From NCBI RefSeq assembly GCF_027921745.1, contig NC_079238.1:1054001-1118000 (forward strand): a DNA stretch of 64,000 nucleotides, written 5' to 3'. The position numbers were made by a program, and so were the translations under genes. Below, piece by piece: positions 11,487 through 21,299 of this stretch. A model generated the notes under the pieces. The model was not told where the DNA came from, ran no database searches, and saw only the letters and a program-made list of their open reading frames with translations. The first letter of the stretch is position 1, and every line of letters begins with the position of its first letter. The DNA comes from Schizosaccharomyces osmophilus (lineage: Eukaryota; Ascomycota; Schizosaccharomycetes; Schizosaccharomycetales; Schizosaccharomycetaceae).

Positions 11487-12404
11487 CTAGTGAGCTTTTA
11501 TCACATAAGTTGTTCCAAAGTTGTAGCGTTTGCAAGACTCAAGCTCAAGGTCGGACTCTCCTATGAGTTCATTTATATCTCTGTTCCATACACACCCCCA
11601 ATTCTGATAATGAGATTCAGCATAAGTATTTAGTATTTTATTCAGCCACCCATATTTGCTTTGGCCATGTTCAATGAGCAAAATTTGTCCGCCTGGACGT
11701 AGCATTTGTTTAGCTCTGTTCAGACTTTTTACTGCATTTTCTTGTGAGCAAAGACAAAATGTCTGAACGATTGTATCAAACGAGCTTTCCTTTGGCAGTT
11801 TTTCAAATTCTGCAAAATGTTTAAGATGAACAGACTCCGGTACCTTCTTTTCAGCGCGCGTGGAAGCTAGTTTATGCATTTCTTCTGAAGGTTCTATGAG
11901 AGATAAAGAGTGTATTTGTTTCCACTTGTAGAACGAAAAATTCGAGCCTGGTCCACTACCTATTTCCAAAACATGACCCTGGTAAAACAGTTAGTAAAAA
12001 TCGTTTCTAGAGACTAGTCGGAGTAAGCTCGATAAAAGATGAATGAATGTTTGCGGCTTGTTCCAATTCGTCTTTTGCTGAAATACTCATTTGCAGCAAT
12101 ATTAGCAGACAGCACGCCGAAAGCTTTCTATACATTCAAATCAACATACCTTTGCATTCCGTAAATGAAAAAAGCGAAGAAAGTAGATGCCTGAAAACAG
12201 TTCTTCTTTTGTTATTTTTTTGCTATATTTTTCAGCAATGTCGTTATAAATAGACACAACTCTTTTTTCTGGAACTATGGGTTTCAAATGGGGCTCTGAT
12301 TCATAGCGTAGAACGTCTTTTCTGATGGTCCATGCAACAGCACCCGCGTATACTCCTACACCATAGATTCCTCCAAAGAACAATGCTTTTTTTAAAAACC
12401 CCAT
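11487..12404 (-). CDS. Membrane-anchored SAM methyltransferase (Oms1/METTL7-like)
   Basis: Exons 12150-12404 and 11487-11978 give 248 residues. Residues about 6-25 form a transmembrane anchor (KALFFGGIYGVGVYAGAVAW). The class I methyltransferase motif I is VLEIGSGPGSNFSFY and motif post-I is SLIEPSEEM. FDTIVQTFCLCS and ILLIEHGQSKYGWLNKI are typical of the Oms1/METTL7 group. By analogy with Oms1 it may sit in the mitochondrial inner membrane (inference). The 171-nt intron is phase 0 and joins RNAK to GHVLEIG. It occupies the place of S. pombe SPBC3B9.04 as I recall. Substrate unknown. Confidence 0.85.
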
Positions 12405-12693
12405 GAAGAGTAATGCACAAATTATTATTGTCACAATAAAAGACCGATATTTTGAGTTACCAGAAAACCGAAGGTGAAGTATGAGGTTGTTGGATTTGGT
12501 ATATCTAACAGCAAAAACCGAAATACGGCCAAAATGGCAAAACGGCAGTTAAACCAATTGAGATATAAAATCATATAAAGACTTTATCAAATAAGAAGTG
12601 GAGGCAGTGATTAACTCCTTTACGATGAGTAATACTGTTTAACAACTAAACTCATTGTTAAAGAAGTGAACCAAGTTTTGCAGTATTTTTCTT

Positions 12694-14513
12694 CTACTTC
12701 ATAAGCTGATCCACCACCCAGTCAACAGATAAAGTACGGAGATCACTGTACATTTGGCCTACGCCAACAAAAACTATAGGAACTCGCACACTATACACCA
12801 TACCGACCATGACGCCCACCATTTTTCCAACTGTATCAACTTTTGAAATAATGAATCCATCAAGGGGACGGTGATATAACGATGCTTGGAAATGTTTGGC
12901 CTGTGCTAAAGAGTCAGTACCGACTAATGCTTCAGCTACTTGAAAGATTTTGTCGAGCTTAGTAGCTTTGGTAAACTAGCAAAGTTAATAATCTATCATT
13001 TCTCAAAAAAAAAAAGCATAGTTTATGCGTACCTTTTCTAAAGAACCCATTAGTCTTTGGTCATTATGTCTCCGGCCAGCAGTATCAATTAGAATCACAT
13101 CAAAGTTGTTCTTTTTAGCATAATCAACGGCATTTTTTACGACAAAGCTAGAATCTTTTCCATAACCCTGAGCAAATAACTCGATAGAGCTTCCATTCAG
13201 GGATTGAAGGTTTTTCACATGTACTCCTAGCTGTTCTATAGCTCCAGAACGAAAAGTATCGCAAGCTGCGACCAGAATCCGAAAGTTGTTTGATAATAGC
13301 CAGTAAGCAAGCTTTGCCAGTGTAGTAGATTTGCCCACGCCATTAACACCAATTAAAGATATGGTGTAAGGTCTATCTTCATTTTTTTGAACGGCGCGGA
13401 TACTATGCAAAAGATCTAGAGACGTGCTTGGAGTAAGGATTTGTGTCAATGTTTCGCGGAAGGCATCATTTACCGTTTGCTTGACTGATTCAAAAGAGCC
13501 CAGTTTTTTGCCAATCAAGGACTTTTTAACTGATTCACAAAGTTCAAGACTAATTGAGTTGGCAACATTTTTTTGGATAAGGTGCTCTTGTACTTTTTTG
13601 AGCACAGGATCCAAGTCGTCCTCTTTTAAGTACTTACCCCCAATCAGTCCAGAAAAAAATGAAAAGGCGGATGATGAGGTGGTAGTAGAGTTTTGATCTG
13701 GATCGGCTTCTAAATCGCCAATAACGACCTCTCCCTTCTTAGTTTTCTGGAAGTTTGTATCACCAATAGCGTTTGACAGTTGCGAGGACGTAGAAGTTCC
13801 GTTTGGATTGTTTCCAGAGTAATTCAAAGCTTCTTCTTCTTCATTTGTCAATCGATCATCCCATCTTCGAAGCTCCTTCTTTCCTTTTTTGCTAGTGGGT
13901 GGAACTTGTTTTGAGGTGTGCGACTTTTGTCGAGGCTGTTCACGTGTAGAAGCCTTGTTTCTTCCTTGAAAATTCGTCTCTTGTAAACTTTTATTCTCCT
14001 TGTCGGAAACCTTGCTTAATTGAGCCAATTTAGCGTTGTATAACGGCACGAAATCCTTTATGATATCGCTCTCTGAAGGGAGTTCTTTGTTTTTCAACTG
14101 TTCTTGATATACATTAATGAAGATGTTATGCATACTATTCAGCAAGTTTTGCGTAAAAGCTTCGGCTTTTGCATCTTGGAAAGCGACCTAAAGGTGTCAG
14201 TAATTCGCTCTGGTACAAAGAGGTGAACGAAGTAATAATTAGATTTATAAAAAAAAATGTTCTAAAGTTACAGTCGTCCACGCACGTAAAATCGGGCGTT
14301 GCGTTTTCTTACCACGAAGACAATGCTGTTTTGGATTGACTCTTGGAATTGTATTGTAAAACGATCTTGATGGAATGAAGTCTCCATGTTTTTTCGTTCG
14401 CTTAAAAAGGCCTCATAAAATAATACTTGTAAACATTTCTGGCAAGCAGCAGAATCTGATGTTTTCCAAAGGACTATGCCTCCTTTCGTAGCAATTGCAA
14501 ATAAGTCTAACAT
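12694..14513 (-). CDS. srp101: Signal recognition particle receptor alpha subunit (SRalpha)
   Basis: ER-membrane-bound GTPase that receives SRP-ribosome complexes. Exons 14313-14513, 13033-14187 and 12694-12975 give 545 residues. The N-terminal SRX longin-like domain (MLDLFAIATKGGIVLW) binds the beta subunit. A basic, low-complexity linker follows, then the NG GTPase domain with G1 GVNGVGKSTTLAKLA, DTFRSGA, G3 LIDTAGR, a G4 region SKVDTVGKMVG and the closing VGVGQMYSDLR. It ends LSVDWVVDQLMK. Introns are phase 0. The wtf block lies just upstream. Confidence 0.95.
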
Positions 14514-15319
14514 TTTAATTCTTCTTTATTTTTCTCGTCTGTAATTCCATAAAAAAAGTAAAGAAATTCTGTTTTTTGATGTGTACAGCGTTTGCGTTCC
14601 AACGTTCATAAACTGCTATCATAGCTACTTACTTTCAGATAAAGGATCATAGCGCAGTCCTATAAAGCGTTAAAGAACTGAAACGAGGTGGGTGAATTCG
14701 AATAAAGAAAAGCATGGTTTGGAAATTGGAAAAAGATATTCAATTGAAAAAATTTTCCTTTAAAAATTCTCTTTATTTGTATCTTTAAAATTATTTCAGC
14801 ATACTTAAATCTCTTGAACTTCTAGTACAGGAAGAATTCTCAGCTTTCTTACCTGTAGTCTGCTTTGTTTACGGTGAAAAAAAGCCATACATCTGTTCTT
14901 TTTACAGAAGAAGCCAATAAGTGCTATTTCAGTCCTTTTGTTCGCTTCTCTTAGCTAAATATTAGTATTCATGTTTTGGCCATGGACGAGGGAAATTCCA
15001 ACGACAAAAAAATGATGTTTTAAAAATCTTTAGTTTGTAATTTTTCTACAATTTCAGACACTACTCAGTCTTCTGGTCGAGCGAAGGAAAATTGTACATA
15101 TAGTGAATATGTAAAAGATCAATAAATATAAAATGAATGATGCTGTGAAACGAATAAGAAGATTCATGAAAGAGAAATGAGAAAAGCAATCAAAGTCTGC
15201 TGGTTTCATCTGATCCAAGCTTTTGTGGAAACGAATACAGGAACTTGGTAGACTGCAATTGACATCGATGTTTCCAAAGAAGGAGCGAATGTAAAGATCG
15301 AAAGCGGTTTCGGTAAAAC
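14514..15319. other. srp101 promoter and 3' flank of wtf copy A
   Basis: The part from about 14514 to 15000 is ordinary AT-rich DNA. From about 15120 to 15300 it is homologous to 42598-42780 downstream of wtf copy B, with about nine differences in 158 bp by eye. That stretch keeps an open frame on the wtf strand in both copies (see findings). Confidence 0.6.
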
Positions 15320-16464
15320 TCAAACTTCAGCGATTTGCTCAGCAAGAGGCTGAAGTTCGATTTCTTCGTTACGAGGTGTTTCTTCTCCTCGATTTGTTCC
15401 TTATAAATAGGTTAGTAGGATGTTACGAAAGAAAACATAACACAATGTACAATACCTGAATCCCACAACAAAAAGTCTACCATAACGCTTAGACTCATTC
15501 CTATGCTCTTTTTCACGGTTTTTGCGAAACTAACGCAGCTAGAGTTTACGCTTTCACGAGCCTTTCCGTTTACTAGAAGAGTTAGAATATTTCGCGGGTG
15601 TATGACATACTCGTCAAATAAAGAAACAAGACAAAGTTAACAAAACAAACAGCATAGAAAAAATTGTTGTTTATCTTTTCAAATCCTGTGAACTTCTTTG
15701 CAGCATAATACGCGGTGAAACCGAGGACATCGAGAAAACACACACATAATACTGAGATACACATAGCTGACAATACGTTTTTGGTTGCTCTTCCAGCTTG
15801 CGTGAGCCCTTGTTTGGCCTGCGGGAACCATTCTTTAGGCATTTGAAATATTGCTAATAGTTAGTAAGTCGCTCAAAGTGAAAGATATCGTTGTTGAATT
15901 ACCAAGCAGAAACAATACAAAGGCTGCAACAAAGCCACCAAAAAGCCCCCAAAGGGTTTTCGCATTCACAGAAGCCTTGAAACCAAAAAATAACACAAGA
16001 AGAATAGCATAGGCCACAATATACCCAATAGTTATAGGCAACAAGATGCCTGCTAAGACTTTCTGGCAAAGCACCACATCCCAACCAGAATTATTAGCGG
16101 AATTCTGAGCGGATCCATCAGCCATTTCTAAATCGATAAACTTGTTTGAAGCTAATGGATGCATTAGTAACTGTTCTTTCGTTGTTTGTGAAAAGGATAG
16201 AGGTATTCGCCCTGTTTGTTGGCAGTTATCGACCAGGTGATTGAATTCAAACCCAACAATCAAATAAACAAGCATAATTCTTCCATCATGAGCCGTTCAA
16301 ACAAGAACACAAAGAATAAACCTTTCCTTTCCATTTCAACTAATCTTACCTGAATACGGAGGAGGCGTACCATCAGAAGGAAACGACTGACTATCTGCCT
16401 TTTCATCATTGAGCGTTTTGGAAGAGTCATCAGAATCTGAAATAGGAGAGTACTTGTTTTTCAT
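15320..16464 (-). CDS. wtf: wtf-family meiotic driver gene, copy A (looks whole)
   Basis: wtf genes of fission yeasts are spore-killing drivers that make a short poison and a longer antidote from one locus. Exons 16350-16464, 15903-16151, 15611-15853, 15456-15572 and 15320-15399 join in frame to 267 residues. Exon 1 has the hallmark start MKNKYSPISDSD and an acidic stretch ending in PPPYS, a PY-type motif in known antidotes. Exons 2-3 carry about four membrane segments and MPKEWFPQAKQG. Exon 4 lacks the repeats seen in copy B, and exon 5 ends EIELQPLAEQIAEV. A frame open into exon 2 begins inside intron 1 (ATG at 16275; another ATG nearer the acceptor), as expected for the poison form. It appears intact, and it is absent from this place in S. 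pombe as far as I recall. Confidence 0.9.
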
Positions 16465-16511
16465 ATTTACAATGGCAAGTAGAGCCCAAAATAGCGCCGA
16501 TATTTACACTC
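15572..16511. repeat. 940-bp near-identical tract shared with 43038-43977
   Basis: By visual alignment this segment equals 43038-43977 at every base except 15823 (G here, T there). It covers the first base of exon 4, introns 1-3, exons 1-3 and 47 bp upstream of the wtf start. Outside it the two loci are clearly diverged. Best explained by recent gene conversion. Confidence 0.9.
16264..16274 (+). promoter_or_regulatory. FLEX-like (Mei4) motif in intron 1 of wtf copy A
   Basis: ATAAACAAGCA matches 9 of 11 positions of the forkhead FLEX element GTAAACAAACA used by the meiotic factor Mei4. It lies inside intron 1, where S. pombe wtf poison promoters carry FLEX. The role is inferred from position. 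Confidence 0.45.
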
Positions 16512-17030
16512 CAAACGTCAATTTTTGAACCACCAAGAAAAGTCCGTAGGAACTGGTTCCGCTCTTCACAGATCTGTCAAAAAAAGGAATTGGACCTTGC
16601 TTAAAAGCAAAATTTGTTTTGCAAGATTAGTTTGCTTTAAAACCAAAGATGCGAGTTTGAAAAAATCTTGGTATTGGGCCTTTCGCATGTCTCAATTCAT
16701 AAAAGCAGCGAGCGACATTATGTCACTGACTGGTCACAGTCCTCGTTACGATTATTCAACGTTTTTTTTTCATTATGACTTTCGTAATAGTATAATCCAA
16801 AAGAGTCGTTTATTACAAAAAGTAAACAAAGGAACATTGGCAAAACAACCATGCTGTTTGCTTATATTATAAATAGCTGGATTCGAAATGCATATGTTTA
16901 TGTTAGAAGGTTCCGTGACTTTTGGCTTATTGAATTATTAAATCAAGGATGACCATTGCTTTATCTGCAATCACAAGTATCGCTAAGTCAAAAGACCATG
17001 CCGATCAAACAAAAGAACAAGAATTGCAAA
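16465..17030. other. Upstream flank of wtf copy A and 3' flank of 5S gene
   Basis: From about 16523 to 16900 it is homologous to 43995-44350 upstream of wtf copy B, but visibly diverged. It contains GTAAACAAAGG (16822-16832), a forkhead-core site conserved in copy B (44289-44299). The last 85 bp (16945-17030) resemble 45942-46059, the 3' flank of the other intact 5S gene. Confidence 0.6.
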
Positions 17031-17150
17031 AAGCCTACAGCATCCCGGATTCCCATGTTGTCTCCAACCATAGTACTAACGAGACCCTCAGACGCTTAAC
17101 TGCAGTGATCGGACGGGAACTGGTGTTTTCGCCTAGGTGTGGCCGTAGAC
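17031..17150 (-). rRNA. 5S rRNA gene (intact, dispersed copy 1)
   Basis: 120 nt on the minus strand, from GTCTACGGCC to GCTGTAGGCTT, matching the fission yeast 5S rRNA as remembered with only a few differences. The internal control region (GTTAAGCGTCTGAGGG) is present. A T-run follows on the coding strand (TTTTT just past 17031), as needed for RNA polymerase III termination. A TATA-like AATATAAAA on the plus strand at about 17170-17180 stands roughly 25 bp upstream, as in S. pombe Pol III genes. It is identical to the copy at 46060-46179. Confidence 0.95.
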
Positions 17151-17836
17151 GTGGATACGAGGACTATTAGAAATATAAAAAAAATTATATTAGCGCAATG
17201 ATAAGAATAAAGTGCTGTTAATCATCTGGCCCCATTAAATAAAGAAAAACTTTCGGAGTTATAGCTTTACCACAATCAGAGCAACTTCGGTAGGCGATTT
17301 TAGAAATGCACAAAACCAAAACAGGTACTTGTAAACGTACATTTCCATATACTTTTCGTTTTATGCAATGCGACACACAACTTAGAGCAATCTTGCTACC
17401 CTTGTTTACATTGGCATATAAACAATAGACGCAGAAAGTAATAAATGTGCTTTGCTCAATTTTCACTATAGTAAGCCTTACTGCTGTGGATTAATATAAA
17501 CTAAATCAGAATAGTCGTTTAAATAGTCATAAAAATTCCTTAAGATCATGAACAAATAATTTTCTACTAAATTGATCTATTTAGTATAGTGCTACGTAAC
17601 AGTGTTAAGATGGTTAATGAACATATCTATTTGCGTTAATTCATTTAAAGATTTGGAGCGAATCGGTAAACCAAAAGAAAAGACTTGGCTTTTACCAAAC
17701 TGTAAATTCTTGGGAATACTTGTATGAATGAGCATACGAGTACTGTTGAAAGTATATAGAAAAAGGATAGTACGTTATAAAAAATTTTTTCTCTGTTGCT
17801 CGTCCAGTTACCTGAAACCTCCTTTTCATAAGCAGC
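17151..17836. other. Spacer between 5S copy 1 and cwf28
   Basis: Holds an unassigned minus-strand open frame, 17218-17466 (82 codons, no ATG), ending SCSDCGKAITPKVFLYLMGPDD. A preceding minus-strand peptide starts at an ATG near 17550 (MILRNFYDYLND) and could be spliced to it through a very short intron. I do not recognise it. It may be a small real gene or chance. Confidence 0.35.
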
Positions 17837-18934
17837 ATGAAGCGTAGAGCTGTTTTAGAGGCGTTTGAAGGATCCGACGATGAAAATGAAGATGCTTTAA
17901 GAGACCCTCAGTTTATTACTGGACTTAACAAAAACGGTGACGTTGAATACAAAAACAAGGAAATTCAACAGGCCCATATTGAAAAAAGAACACCCAAGAT
18001 CATTCATGTCCCAGCAAATAAAACTTGGCTTGAAGACAGAAAAAACAGAATCGAGCAACAAACACGTCAAAAAGAAAAGGAAGATGTTACAGAACGACTT
18101 CCTGAAATAGGTTTAAGCTATGGTCTTAATGTGAAACAGTCTGCTATTGAATCAACGAACCCAGCAGATGCAGATAAGCCAGCCAGCGTTGAAACAGAAG
18201 CTACTTTTTCTTCTTTATCCAACCAAAATGCACCCGGGGAAAAGGATTCTTCTGATATTCCGTTGGAGGTGAAGATGATTTTGGAAAATCAAAATAGTGA
18301 GAATGCACTCTCAAACTCGTCTCAAGCTAAAATTATTTCCAATCAAGCAGCGGACGAACGAGAAATGTATAACCGTGATATAGAATTGCTCCCGAATTCT
18401 TCCGATTTAAGGGATTATGCCGATATACCAGTAGAAGATTTTGGTGCTGCAATGCTTCGAGGTATGGGTTGGAATGGAAAACTATCTTCAAAAGAAGCAT
18501 TCGAGGTCAACCGTCGCCCTACCTTTCTTGGAATGGGTGCGAAGCCCATGGATTTAGGAGTTCCTGAAGTGGGAAGTTGGGGAAAACAGGATCCAAAAAA
18601 GACAATGTTTTTGCCTGTTAAGGCCGTTGGAGATGATTCAATTGACGAAAGAAATCATAGCACCCCAGTAGAACTTGCACGTTCTTCCTCATCTGTTTCC
18701 CCTCACAGAGAAAGCAAAAGGTCTTCTCCTTCTTTAGCTCACAAGACAGCAAGAAGTCCCTCTCCTTCTCGATCGTCACGGCATCGAAAGTATTCTTCGT
18801 TAGGCCGTGAACGGACACGAGATCGCGACAGATATGCTTACCATAGACACCCTAGTAGAGACGATCATATTTATGAAGAAAGAAGAAGGCGATATGGGAC
18901 GTCTGATTATAATAATCGGCGAAACCGAAGATAA
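17837..18934 (+). CDS. cwf28: G-patch splicing factor, Spp2/GPKOW family
   Basis: Single-exon protein of 365 residues. Around residues 195-220 it has the Spp2/GPKOW-type G-patch (DIPVEDFGAAMLRGMGWNG), which activates the DEAH helicase Prp2 before the first splicing step. The N-terminus is MKRRAVLEAFEGSDDENED, typical of this family, followed by INKNGD-like and IIHVPANKTW segments. The C-terminus is rich in Ser, Arg and Tyr (SPSPSRSSRHRK). It acts in the spliceosome in the nucleus. The family is clear; the symbol cwf28 is from memory of the S. pombe orthologue at this position. Confidence 0.85.
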   Translation: MKRRAVLEAFEGSDDENEDALRDPQFITGLNKNGDVEYKNKEIQQAHIEKRTPKIIHVPANKTWLEDRKNRIEQQTRQKEKEDVTERLPEIGLSYGLNVKQSAIESTNPADADKPASVETEATFSSLSNQNAPGEKDSSDIPLEVKMILENQNSENALSNSSQAKIISNQAADEREMYNRDIELLPNSSDLRDYADIPVEDFGAAMLRGMGWNGKLSSKEAFEVNRRPTFLGMGAKPMDLGVPEVGSWGKQDPKKTMFLPVKAVGDDSIDERNHSTPVELARSSSSVSPHRESKRSSPSLAHKTARSPSPSRSSRHRKYSSLGRERTRDRDRYAYHRHPSRDDHIYEERRRRYGTSDYNNRRNRR

Positions 18935-19277
18935 ATGAACCAACAAAGGGAAATTACTAAGGTTAGAACGGAATACAACTAATCCTTGAGCTATTTTCAT
19001 GGAATGGACTTGCAACAGAAAAATCTTTTTCATGATGATTATTTACGTTTATAAATAAGAAAAAATATTTATGCTAAGTCGTAATAATAACAATTATGAA
19101 TTCATAAACCTACCATAGATCAAGAAAAAAAAAAATAACAACGCCAAATTAAACATCATAAGCCAAAATCCATCCCAACATCTTTGCTTTGTTTTAGCTC
19201 AAAGCCTACCATTATCAATAATAAAACCGTGTTCCGCTATTAAAGATAAAAGTGAGACACCAAGGAATTTTTTACTT
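18935..19277. other. Convergent spacer cwf28-fes1
   Basis: AT-rich convergent 3' region. No gene seen. Confidence 0.5.
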
Positions 19278-20159
19278 TTATAAAGACTTTTCCAGCGAGT
19301 CATGGAAAGACTTCCATTCTTCGGTAGTGAAGATTTCAGGGTAAGTGCTTTGGAATTCCTTGACAGATTTTACAAAACTTTGTACATCGGAGACACTCAA
19401 GTTATGTTTGAAAAACAAGGCAAGTGTGTGTAGTGCTTTGGCGACGCAGTCTTCGTCGGAGGAGTGTTGTAGTGCAAATTGATAAACCTTGTTTGTAAAA
19501 GAATAGGTTTTGGCTTTCTCTAAAAGAACCTGTTTTGACTTGTCTTCTTGAATTAACAGGGAATTAAAGAAAAAGATCACACGCTTGGTCATGTTGGAAT
19601 GTTTCATATCAAGGATAGCATCCAATTGGTTCCAACCATTCTCTATCTTGTCGAGTGAAAGAACGCCGGGTTCGTTATGTTTCAGCTCACTGGTGATAGC
19701 ATACAAAATTTTACTTCTGGCTTCATCCGAGTCCTCCTTGTGCAAACTAGTAAACAGCTTTGTCAAACCATCATTTTCAATTAAATCGTTTTGAGAACGA
19801 GGATTGTTTTGCACAGCAGTAGCAATAACCCAGGCGCTTAGTTTTCGAAGAGATGGTTCGGGGTTTTCGAGTTGCTTCAATAAACGAGGCCACATCTGCA
19901 ATGGCTTCAAATTATTCGCATTATCGATTTGTTCAACAAGCATTTCCAAGTTGTCGAATGCAATCTCCTTTTGGTCGAGGGGGACAGACTCGTCCTCAAT
20001 GCCGTCCATAGCATGTCTCATTTCATCTGCAGGATTTGACCCAAATATATGATCCAAAACAGAAGTATCCAAATTTTGATTATTCGAGGGAGGAGGAGGA
20101 TTGGTAGATCCACCTCCTTGAGCCTGTAATTCAGTCGCGAATGCTAACAATTTCTCCAT
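19278..20159 (-). CDS. fes1: Hsp70 nucleotide exchange factor Fes1
   Basis: Armadillo-repeat exchange factor for cytosolic Hsp70 (HspBP1 family), 293 residues in one exon. The N-terminus MEKLLAFATELQAQGGGS is the release-domain type, followed by a Pro/Asn linker. Conserved armadillo segments are LDQKEIAFDNLEMLVEQIDNANNL, LRKLSAWVIATAVQNNPRSQ and EARSKILYAITSELKHN, then helical repeats to the end. The ATG at 20159 is the first in frame. It occupies the place of SPBC3B9.01 as recalled. Confidence 0.95.
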   Translation of the reverse strand: MEKLLAFATELQAQGGGSTNPPPPSNNQNLDTSVLDHIFGSNPADEMRHAMDGIEDESVPLDQKEIAFDNLEMLVEQIDNANNLKPLQMWPRLLKQLENPEPSLRKLSAWVIATAVQNNPRSQNDLIENDGLTKLFTSLHKEDSDEARSKILYAITSELKHNEPGVLSLDKIENGWNQLDAILDMKHSNMTKRVIFFFNSLLIQEDKSKQVLLEKAKTYSFTNKVYQFALQHSSDEDCVAKALHTLALFFKHNLSVSDVQSFVKSVKEFQSTYPEIFTTEEWKSFHDSLEKSL

Positions 20160-21299
20160 TTTTTTTCTAAAGTTTCAAGGGAAGCTAAAAGGTCTATGAG
20201 GATAAAATCAAATTCTTTCAAGAAATTTTTGCAATTGACAAGTATTGTATGGTGGGTCGTTTCACGAGAAACAGCAATTCTAATCAATAAGTACGAGGTT
20301 TGAAATTTCTCTAGACGGTTCTAGCAAAAACTCGTTTCTTCAACTGATTTTAGTAATATAATTATATTTGCTCGTGTTTAATCTTGAACACTTCCTATAA
20401 GATTATGTAAATAAATAATAAATAAAAAATCGGCGTTTTTTTTTCTTTCACAGGATGTCGTCAAGCAATGAGAATCGAGTTGTTTTTTTTTTGATAGTGT
20501 TGTTTTTCGAGTCCAAAATGAATGGTTCAACTGATGACAATTTCAAATAATAAGCCATTGCGACTTGATCCGTAGTGGTACCCAAAAATAGTTTCGTTCG
20601 CACATAAAATAAAAAGCCACGAATAATCTCTTACTTACATGATTCCTTTAGTTTCTAGCCATAGTCTTTACTCGCATTCTTTGGCAAGTTCACAAGCCAA
20701 AACTCATTTATAGGATACAGACAGAAAGTCACTGAAAAGAGACTTAACTGCTTATGCTTCCATTTAGAACAATGAAATGTCATAAATAAGAAAGAAGAAG
20801 AACCTGTTTTTGCTCTGGTTTTGATTTTCCTCATGACAGGCATGCCACAGTCGTAAACATGATAATGAAAACGATCATTATCAGAAAAACTCATTTTTTT
20901 TTGGATCTTCATTTTAACAATTCTTATATCCAGCTTCTTTTATTGCGACGTGATGCTCATTCTCTTTGTCTCCCAATCGATCCCTTCAAATTTGCTGCCT
21001 TTTCTATACTACTACTACTACCATTTGACATTCTGGATGAATTCTGTTGAAAGTCAAATTTGAGGTTTTTGGTTTACTTCATTCAATATTTCTTTTCGTA
21101 CTATGCTGTAAACACAGTTTTCTGTCAAAGATTTACGTTTCTTTTTCATCCTATTTATTTTCATATTTCATTGGGTCGTGAATAATTCTTTCGATCTTTT
21201 TTTGATTTTTTTTCTTTAATAGTTTTTTTTTTTTTTTTTTTTTTCTTTCTACCTTTTCTTATTTTTCTGAACATCAGCTTCGGTCGATTATTTTTTAAA
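20160..21299. other. Spacer fes1-ppk25
   Basis: A 1.1-kb divergent region. The minus-strand frame 20655-20912 starts with a real ATG (MKIQKKMSFSDNDRF) and runs 85 codons, but matches nothing I know. A 22-base T tract (21223-21244) lies just before the ppk25 start. In my memory of S. pombe the cosmid changes here, so synteny may break. Confidence 0.4.

Noticed and set aside
15899-16084. Second frame within wtf exon 2
   Set aside because: Out-of-frame shadow; the spliced wtf model explains the region.
16949-17170. Plus-strand frame over the 5S gene
   Set aside because: It is the antisense of 5S rRNA and its flank.
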